Under the pieces are notes generated by a model. It was not told the DNA's origin. It worked only from the letters and a program-made list of their open reading frames with translations, and did no database searches. This document shows, one piece after another, positions 17,758 to 22,889 of a stretch of DNA of 22,889 bases (positions are counted from its first letter, which is position 1; the number at the start of each line of letters is the position of its first letter). Origin of the DNA: Strigomonas culicis (taxonomy: Eukaryota; Euglenozoa; Kinetoplastea; Trypanosomatida; Trypanosomatidae). Made by a program: the position numbers and the translations under genes. Location: contig AUXH01000299.1 of the NCBI GenBank assembly GCA_000482145.1, forward strand, positions 1 through 22,889. Direction: 5' to 3'.

Positions 17758-18110
17758 TTTTTTTTTCGTCGCTTCAAACCAATAACAATACCCTATATAT
17801 TGAAGCCATCACAGAAACAATAAGAAGACGATCAGAAGGGAGAGAAAAAGAGAGATAAGAGACGGAGAGCAACAGAAGAGTAAAAGATGTCCATACGTTA
17901 ACTAGTCAAGTAACACGCCGGCAGATTGACGTGCGAATAATCATCTTCAATCGGCATCGAGGGGATGTTTTAATGATTATTGCCTTCACCTTTTTAAGTA
18001 TAGTATTACGAAAGACAAAGAGTAATCATATTAATAAAGCGAGACCCATCTGCATTAAGTGTTGTGAAAGTAGCGTGCCTCTCGCAGGCGAAAGACGGAG
18101 AGGTCTCTTT
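17758..18110. other. intergenic region between the DOT1-like gene and DCAF1
   Basis: A stretch of 353 bases with the 3' UTR of the methyltransferase gene and the long pyrimidine tract of DCAF1. No further gene or RNA was recognised. Confidence 0.6.
17793..17880 (-). promoter_or_regulatory. pyrimidine tract and trans-splice acceptor for DCAF1
   Basis: A minus-strand T/C-rich tract of about 50 bases (17832-17880) is followed by AG dinucleotides; the one at 17793 would give a leader of about 35 bases. A later AG at 17772 is possible. Confidence 0.5.
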
Positions 18111-19022
18111 TTAGCTGCTAGACCGTGTGTAGACATAGAAAGGGGCCTTGTCATTCCAGTCTGCTGAGAAGTGAGCTAAAGAGTGCAATTTAAGGGGTGT
18201 GGATTGAAGCAAATGATTGTCCAGCTTGCGGGAAGTGATGACACAAGCGATACTAGGCACTTCCGTGATCACTTTTGTAAACTGTCGCATTAGATCGTCA
18301 TCGAACATCCAGGAGTGAGAAAAAAGTACATTCACGCCTTCCTTTTTCAACGTAGAGGCGCATTGAACTAGATCCTTCTCCACCCAAAGCGCATTTTTGC
18401 CCCTGTAAATGCTAGGAAACATTTTTTGTGCGTTGGCAAACGCTGTTTGCGCAGCCTTGTGGCGTGATGGAATGATTTCAACTCCAACTGTTTTTTTACA
18501 ATTGGTCTCAGCTAATACTTGAAGACATATGTTTCCCACACCGCTACCGATATCACAAAACACAATTTCACTCTCCACATTTGTATCGGATGTGTTGGAA
18601 GCAGCCAAGAGCTCCTTCTGAATGCTGTTCTTTATGCTTGGAACGATTTCTTTTGTCCACATTGTTCGAACACCTCCAATATCAAGCACACCGATTTGGG
18701 CAAACACATTGGGCTTTACTGTAATATGCTCTTCACCAAGTTCCAACTCACCACGCTCCTCGTATTCTTGGGAAAGGTGGTTGTAGATTTGGGGCTGTAT
18801 TTCATGAAAGTTGGCTTGCGGTCCTGTTATGCCGATCGGCACATACTTTGCCGTCAGAGAGTGGTGCCGAAGGCTATTAATATAGGTTATTGTACTACCG
18901 ATGGTCAGTCCAACACCCAAGCCAATCATGACAGTGCGAAAGGTTTTTGGCTTCAAAACAAGATTCAAAAAGATAACGGTACCCACTGCGGCGCCCCCAA
19001 ACCTGATCCAAGGGGACTGCAT
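18111..19022 (-). CDS. DOT1-like SAM-dependent methyltransferase with N-terminal membrane helices
   Basis: A 303-residue class I methyltransferase. SAM-binding motif I is CDIGSGVGN (156-164), followed by ICLQVLAETNCKKTVGVE (165-182). The DxGSGVG...LQVA.xxNCK..GVE pattern is that of the DOT1 histone H3 lysine methyltransferase family. A later VLFSHSWMFDD (232-242) sits where DOT1 enzymes have their NNFxF substrate/SAM loop, but the two asparagines are not kept. Unlike nuclear DOT1 enzymes, the first 50 residues hold two hydrophobic segments (about 9-23 and 31-48), so the protein is probably membrane-anchored. That, and the changed loop, leave open a non-histone substrate; a FAM173-type membrane lysine methyltransferase is the main alternative. 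It is the first gene of the minus array, next to the strand-switch region. Confidence 0.75.
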   Translation of the reverse strand: MQSPWIRFGGAAVGTVIFLNLVLKPKTFRTVMIGLGVGLTIGSTITYINSLRHHSLTAKYVPIGITGPQANFHEIQPQIYNHLSQEYEERGELELGEEHITVKPNVFAQIGVLDIGGVRTMWTKEIVPSIKNSIQKELLAASNTSDTNVESEIVFCDIGSGVGNICLQVLAETNCKKTVGVEIIPSRHKAAQTAFANAQKMFPSIYRGKNALWVEKDLVQCASTLKKEGVNVLFSHSWMFDDDLMRQFTKVITEVPSIACVITSRKLDNHLLQSTPLKLHSLAHFSADWNDKAPFYVYTRSSS

Positions 19023-19141
19023 GTGCGCAGTAATTCAGTTGCTTTCTTCTTAGTGTGTATCTCTGTGATGAAAAGGGAGTGTATATATCTGCTGAATACT
19101 TATTCACAACGACAATAAAACAAGTAAATAAAAGCAATAAA

Positions 19142-19168
19142 CTTGCAAAAAGAAAAAGAAGGAAATAG
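19142..19168 (-). promoter_or_regulatory. trans-splice acceptor for the DOT1-like gene
   Basis: On the minus strand a T/C tract (TTCCTTCTTTTTC-like) ends in GCAAG at 19142, about 120 bases before the ATG at 19022. AGs nearer the start have weaker tracts. Confidence 0.5.
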
Positions 19169-19916
19169 AAAATGCATGGGTGGAAAGAGAATAAACACAA
19201 GCGCATTTTTCAATTGACTCGATTGGCTTTGGCCGTGAAAAGCACCGCGGGCGGTGTGTGTGATAGAGGGGGGGGGGGCTCGTTTCGCGCATACCTATTT
19301 GGCAGCCGGTGCTCAGGATATTTTCTTTTTGTAATTGGCACGGTGAGGCGCGGGCGATGCCGGCGTTTGCGCCCCCTTTTTCAGCATGGGCGTGTCGTTC
19401 GAGCTCGCGGCCCCTGGGGGCCTCTGTGGGGGCCCGCGCGTGGCCCCCCTGGGCCCCATGGCGCGTCTTGGAGGCTGCTTGGGGCGCTCCTCAACCCCCC
19501 TCCACCCGACCCCATGGGCCCCGTGGGTGTGGGGTCCACGAGCTTGTCGCGGGGGCGGGGCGCCCGACGCCCCCCGTCGAGCGCGGGTTGGGCCCGCGTA
19601 TCCGGGTGCGCCCCCCTTGGGCGTCGCCGTTTGGCCTTCCCTTGGGGCGGGTGGCTTTTCTCTTGATGAGCACGGGGTGCTTGTTGCTTTTGCAGCGGCG
19701 GATTTGGTTTGTGAGGTGCTTTGGGTCGTGTTCCTCTCTGGGTTTTATTTGTGAGCAGTAGAATATTGACTGAACGGAACCCTTCTTCATCCCACTTGTT
19801 TGTTTTTCAGCGTATGAATATCCGAGAGGCACTAATCTCCTCTCATAACGTATTGTCACCTCTCTACAGTTTTCGCGGCTGCATCTTTATTGTTCGAGTT
19901 ATTACAGAAAAACTGC

Positions 19917-19956
19917 ATTCTCTTCGCTTCTGTTTCTCATCATTGACCTAAAACAG
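19917..19956 (+). promoter_or_regulatory. trans-splice acceptor for the LRR gene
   Basis: A T/C-rich tract (CTCTTCGCTTCTGTTTCTC) is followed by the first AG at 19955-19956, 22 bases before the ATG at 19979. Confidence 0.55.
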
Positions 19957-19978
19957 TTGTGCTATTTACTTGTACACC

Positions 19979-21909
19979 ATGTACGGCGCCAAAGAAGGCT
20001 ACCATAACAAGTGGACAGTTGTGAATAGTTGTGCTCTCGAACTTGTGGCAGCATACCTTCCTCGTGTTTCTTGTGCGGTGTGTGCGTCCGACCGCAACGT
20101 GCGTGGGATAGCTGAGCTCAACGAGTCTGTGCACACTCAGACGACTGAGGTGGAATATGCAAAAGCGCATTGCAAGGGTGGCCATTGTACATCGTCATCC
20201 GTGATTATGAGCACACCCATCGTTCGTTTTGAGTACAAGTATGATCACTGTGATTATGCAGACTGCGTGCTTCACGTGAGTAACACCCGCGCAGTGGAGC
20301 TTGTCGTGTGGTGGCTACAAGTAGTGGGAGTGCGTGCTTTGCGTCTGCAAGGTGCGAGTGCTTTATCCAATACGAGCATGCTGCACGTGCTCTCTGTGCT
20401 GCTGACGGAACAGTCGCTATCTTCTTGGGGCAAGCCGCTTCCCACTGTGCTCTGTGAGTTGACCTGTAACGGAAGCTGTCTCAGCAATGACGTTGTGGAA
20501 CTACGAAACCTCAAAGCACTAGAGCACTGCCACCACATGAGAAGAATACAAATTCAACATAGTGCCCTAGAATCGTTGGAAGGGATTGAGAGGTGCGAAT
20601 ACCTCGAAATATGCGAAGTCCCGTGCTCAAATCTGAGTGATGTGCGGCCATTAACAAAATGTGGACAGTTGCAGAGGCTTGATCTCAACCAATGTGAAGA
20701 TTTATACTCACTAGAGGGATTGGAGAAGGCAAGATTCTTAACCGAGTTGCATCTCTTTGGTACCGAAGTGAGTGACTTGCGACCTTTGAGAGAGTGCCGG
20801 CTGCTGAAAAAACTCAATCTCAATTCTTGTGTGGCGTTACGTTCACTAGAAGGGCTCCAGCACGCAAAGGAATTACGGGAGCTGTATCTTTTCAGCACTA
20901 ACGTGAGCGATTTGAGTCCTCTGAGCACTTGCATGCAACTTTAGCGACTGCACCTGAATAATCGCTACGAAGGGCGGTCTCTCGAGGTGCTGCGGAATGT
21001 GACCTTGCTGTCGGAGCTACATTTTCACAGCGCCAGTCTAAGTAGCTTGGATCCACTGAGAAAATGTGTCCAGCTGCAGATCCTCAACCTCAGTTCCTGT
21101 TCGACGCTGCGCTCACTGGACGGTCCGAGAAGCTGCATGTCGTAACCGAGATGTGCCTCAGCAATACAATGGTGAACGATTTGAGACCTTTAGGTGCCTG
21201 TGTGGGACTGCGGAAGCTTGCATTGAATGAATGCGCGGAGCTCCACTCTGTAGAAGGCTTGCAGCAACTAGTAGCGTTGCAGGAGCTGTACCTCTTTAGA
21301 ACACCTGTAAGTGACTTGAATCCATTGAATGCGTGTGTGCAGCTACAGCTGCTGAATCTCAACTCTTGCTCAGAGCTGCGCTCTCTTGTGGGTCTGGAGA
21401 AGCTCGCGTCGTTGACTGAACTTAGTCTTGACAGGACAAAAGTGACGGACCTGAGACCCCTCCGTGAATGTGTACGCCTACAGGTGCTTTCCTTGTGGGT
21501 CTGCGTCGAGCTTCGTTGTCTTGGAGGGATCGAGGAGCTCGCTGTTTTGACTATGCTGAATGTAAGCAATACAAAGATACGCGATTTACAGCCGTTGAAG
21601 GCATGTGTGAAGCTCGAACACCTTTTTCTCTCTGAGTGTTCCGAGCTATGCTCCCTTCACGGCATAGAGAATCTCAAGGCTTTGACCATGCTCCGTCTAG
21701 ATGAGACCCGAGTAGCAGACTTAAGACTTTTGAGAGGATGTGTACTACTAGCAGAGCTTCACGTGGAACATTGTACTAGCTTACACTCCCTCGCTGGGCT
21801 TGAACATATGAAGGAGCTCAGGTTTGTTTTCTTGAGTGACGATATGAAACATGTAGATGTCACTGCGATTCCAGAAGCGAGACGACCTATTATATTGAGG
21901 TTCAAATAA
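19979..21909 (+). pseudogene. leucine-rich-repeat protein gene, broken by a nonsense codon and a one-base deletion
   Basis: The gene begins at ATG 19979, and its final stop is the TAA at 21907. It would be about 643 residues if intact. Codon 322 is TAG (20942-20944). The same frame then continues in phase with the repeat to about 21124, where one base is missing at 21125-21126, and the rest reads in another frame to 21909. The N-terminal 183 residues are unique and Cys-containing; no RING finger is evident. From residue 184 the protein is made of 45-residue double leucine-rich repeats of the form CxxLxxLxLNxCxxLxSLEGL and LxxTxVSDLRPL. This style matches trypanosome LRRP/ESAG8-type proteins. 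The degenerate unit just after the stop (Cys to Arg, Gly to Val) suggests real decay, not a sequencing error. It is the first plus-strand gene beyond the strand switch. A truncated 321-residue product is still possible. Confidence 0.85.
20528..21865 (+). repeat. tandem 135-bp units encoding 45-residue double leucine-rich repeats
   Basis: Cysteines that open each unit recur every 45 residues across about ten units. The period holds across the nonsense codon (counted as one residue) and is broken only at the one-base deletion. Units are diverged in DNA, so the array is old. Confidence 0.8.
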
Positions 21910-22889
21910 ACATCCTTGCAATATTACGTTGACCCTGTCCACTATGGCGGGTGTTTTCTTCTTTTCCATTTCCTTCAAAGTGTACGCAACAGACACACCT
22001 CTAAAGTGAATGCTGCTTGGGACTCTGCTGTTTGTTACCTCTTCTCTCTTTCCACTTTCAGTTTTTTCTTCTTCTGCTCTTGCTCAATCGTTAAACTATT
22101 CTGTGAGCGCATGAGGCTGCACTACTCGCTGGCGCTGCCCGACACCACTGCGACCGCCACTGGGGCGACCAAGTGGTGGCGCTGCGTCTGGGTGCTGCAA
22201 AACGAAGGGGATTGCATCGATGTGCTAAAACCAATGACGAACTCCATGCCACTAGTTCCGTTGCAGTGAGGGAGTGCCGTGCTATGCGGAGTGTTGCGCC
22301 ATTGTCAAGCATGGGGGTTCTGAAAGTGGTGGCCATTTGCGTCACACCGCCAGGCGATGATGCAGCTGCTCTGGATCTCTCACAGGGCTTTGGCGGTGTG
22401 AAGCGGACGGCTGTCATCCCGTTTCCTCGTTGAATGCTCTAACCGAATGGAGGGCGTCGGTTGGCCTGGGCCTTTGGCACACATATGTGAGTGATCTGAT
22501 TCGGTGGTGCACGCCTTGTACATCTCTCTCTCTGCTTTGCCTGGGCCTGTTCTGTCTTCTGTGCGGAGTGGGGTGCCTGGGGCTGTCGGTGGCGGCCTCG
22601 GCGGGCATCCGTCCCGTGGTCGCTTCCCGCGCGGTGCTCCCCGTGGGCACAGCCTCAGGGCGGCCCCACGCCGCGGGGTGGGTGGAGGGCCAGCCCCCCC
22701 TACGGCGGAGCAGAGGCGCGGCCGCCCCGGACCGAACCCACAGCCGCCCACACATTTCATGTGCAAACCCTGTTTTGCACGGATCTTGGCCTTCGGGACA
22801 ACGTGGAAGAGGAGCCCGGGGACGGGGCGGGAAGAGCGGCTGGGGGAGCGGGGGTGGCACGCCACCCTCGCACGCCCCGGCCGCTCGCC
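21910..22889. other. downstream region with possible gene remnant and GC-rich right end
   Basis: After the LRR gene come about 130 bases of spacer and a splice acceptor (22061). From 22090 to 22435 the composition becomes gene-like, but no frame is long: ATG 22111 runs 52 codons to a TGA at 22267, and another frame stays open to 22433. From about 22540 the sequence is very GC-rich, with C and G runs, and frames are open on both strands to the end of the window. I recognise no protein. A decayed gene, or the 5' part of a gene interrupted by a repeat, are both possible. Confidence 0.5.
22039..22061 (+). promoter_or_regulatory. trans-splice acceptor-like site downstream of the LRR gene
   Basis: A run of CTCTTCTCTCTTTCC ends in TTTCAG at 22061, an excellent acceptor context. 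A downstream plus-strand gene is therefore expected, but the first ATG (22111) opens only 52 codons. Confidence 0.5.

Larger units (their letters stand above)
19023..19978. promoter_or_regulatory. divergent strand-switch region with GC-rich core (probable Pol II transcription start region)
   Basis: Genes diverge from this interval: minus-strand genes to the left and a plus-strand gene to the right. In trypanosomatids divergent strand-switch regions are where RNA polymerase II transcription begins in both directions, and G/GT-rich sequence has been reported to act as promoter in T. brucei. Here the flanks are AT-rich, with splice signals, but 19250-19680 is strongly GC-rich. It includes an 11-G run (19268-19278) and several short GC inverted repeats, such as GGGGGCC (19428) with GGCCCCC (19442) and GACCCCA (19508) with TGGGGTC (19530). 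Frames of 120-160 codons through the core are low-complexity Pro/Gly/Ala/Arg and open on both strands, so I do not call genes. Confidence 0.6.

Noticed and set aside
19065..19095. A GTGATGA followed by CTGA, like C and D boxes of a snoRNA
   Set aside because: Only about 20 bases separate the boxes and no terminal stem is present; this is too short for a C/D snoRNA.
19172..19761. Plus-strand frames of 120-164 codons through the GC core
   Set aside because: They are low complexity, mutually overlapping and matched by open frames on the other strand; no domain or splice context favours one of them.
19979..20528. Assignment of the LRR gene as ESAG8 itself
   Set aside because: The LRR style is similar, but the N-terminus shows no RING finger pattern, so only the broader LRRP type is supported.
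20528..21865. CRISPR-like or noncoding tandem repeat
   Set aside because: The period is a multiple of three, units encode leucine-rich repeats and there are no spacers; the same holds for the 48-bp DYRK units.
21064..21909. The right half of the LRR region as a separate gene starting at ATG 21064
   Set aside because: Its first 20 or so codons are out of phase with the repeat; repeat homology begins only after the deletion at 21125, and no splice acceptor precedes it.
1..22889. tRNA, rRNA or spliced-leader RNA genes
   Set aside because: By eye I found no tRNA A/B box pair with cloverleaf arms, no rRNA sequence and no spliced-leader exon; a covariance-model scan would be needed to exclude small RNAs fully.

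Overview
The window looks like nuclear DNA of a trypanosomatid (Kinetoplastea), most likely a Trypanosoma species; the species cannot be settled from sequence alone. The reasons are these. Eight intronless genes lie head to tail on the minus strand from about 19022 down to 1669. Most start codons follow a long pyrimidine tract and an AG, the usual context for spliced-leader trans-splicing. The gene orientation flips once, at a strand-switch region (19023-19978). The plus-strand gene beyond it is a cysteine-containing leucine-rich-repeat protein of a type common in trypanosomes.

Layout, left to right. 1-1668 is a G-rich, low-complexity, gene-poor stretch with strong G-quadruplex potential and one ambiguous base (position 15). 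The minus-strand polycistron is then, in order of transcription (right to left): a membrane-anchored DOT1-like methyltransferase (19022-18111); a DCAF1 (VprBP) homologue, the substrate receptor of CRL4 ubiquitin ligases (17757-12979); a four-helix membrane protein of unknown function (12715-12089); a Derlin (11735-11076); a HAD-like protein with a DxN motif (10699-9518); a helical protein of unknown function (8793-7597); a DYRK-family kinase with a very long repetitive C-terminal extension (7121-3648); and a coiled-coil protein with a lysine-rich start (3078-1669). 19023-19978 is a divergent strand-switch region with a GC-rich core, the likely RNA polymerase II start region for both directions. 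On the plus strand, 19979-21909 is a leucine-rich-repeat gene broken by exactly two lesions. 21910-22889 holds a good splice acceptor, no convincing intact gene, and a second GC-rich block running off the window.

The polycistron is not a functional operon in the bacterial sense. Its genes touch ubiquitin ligation (DCAF1), ER-associated degradation (Derlin), signalling (DYRK) and methylation, and trypanosomatid genes are mostly regulated after transcription. The most unusual items are the apparent MIB/HERC2-like module inside the DCAF1 homologue, the membrane helices on the DOT1-like methyltransferase, the near-identical tandem repeats in the DYRK tail, and the cleanly mappable decay of the LRR gene.
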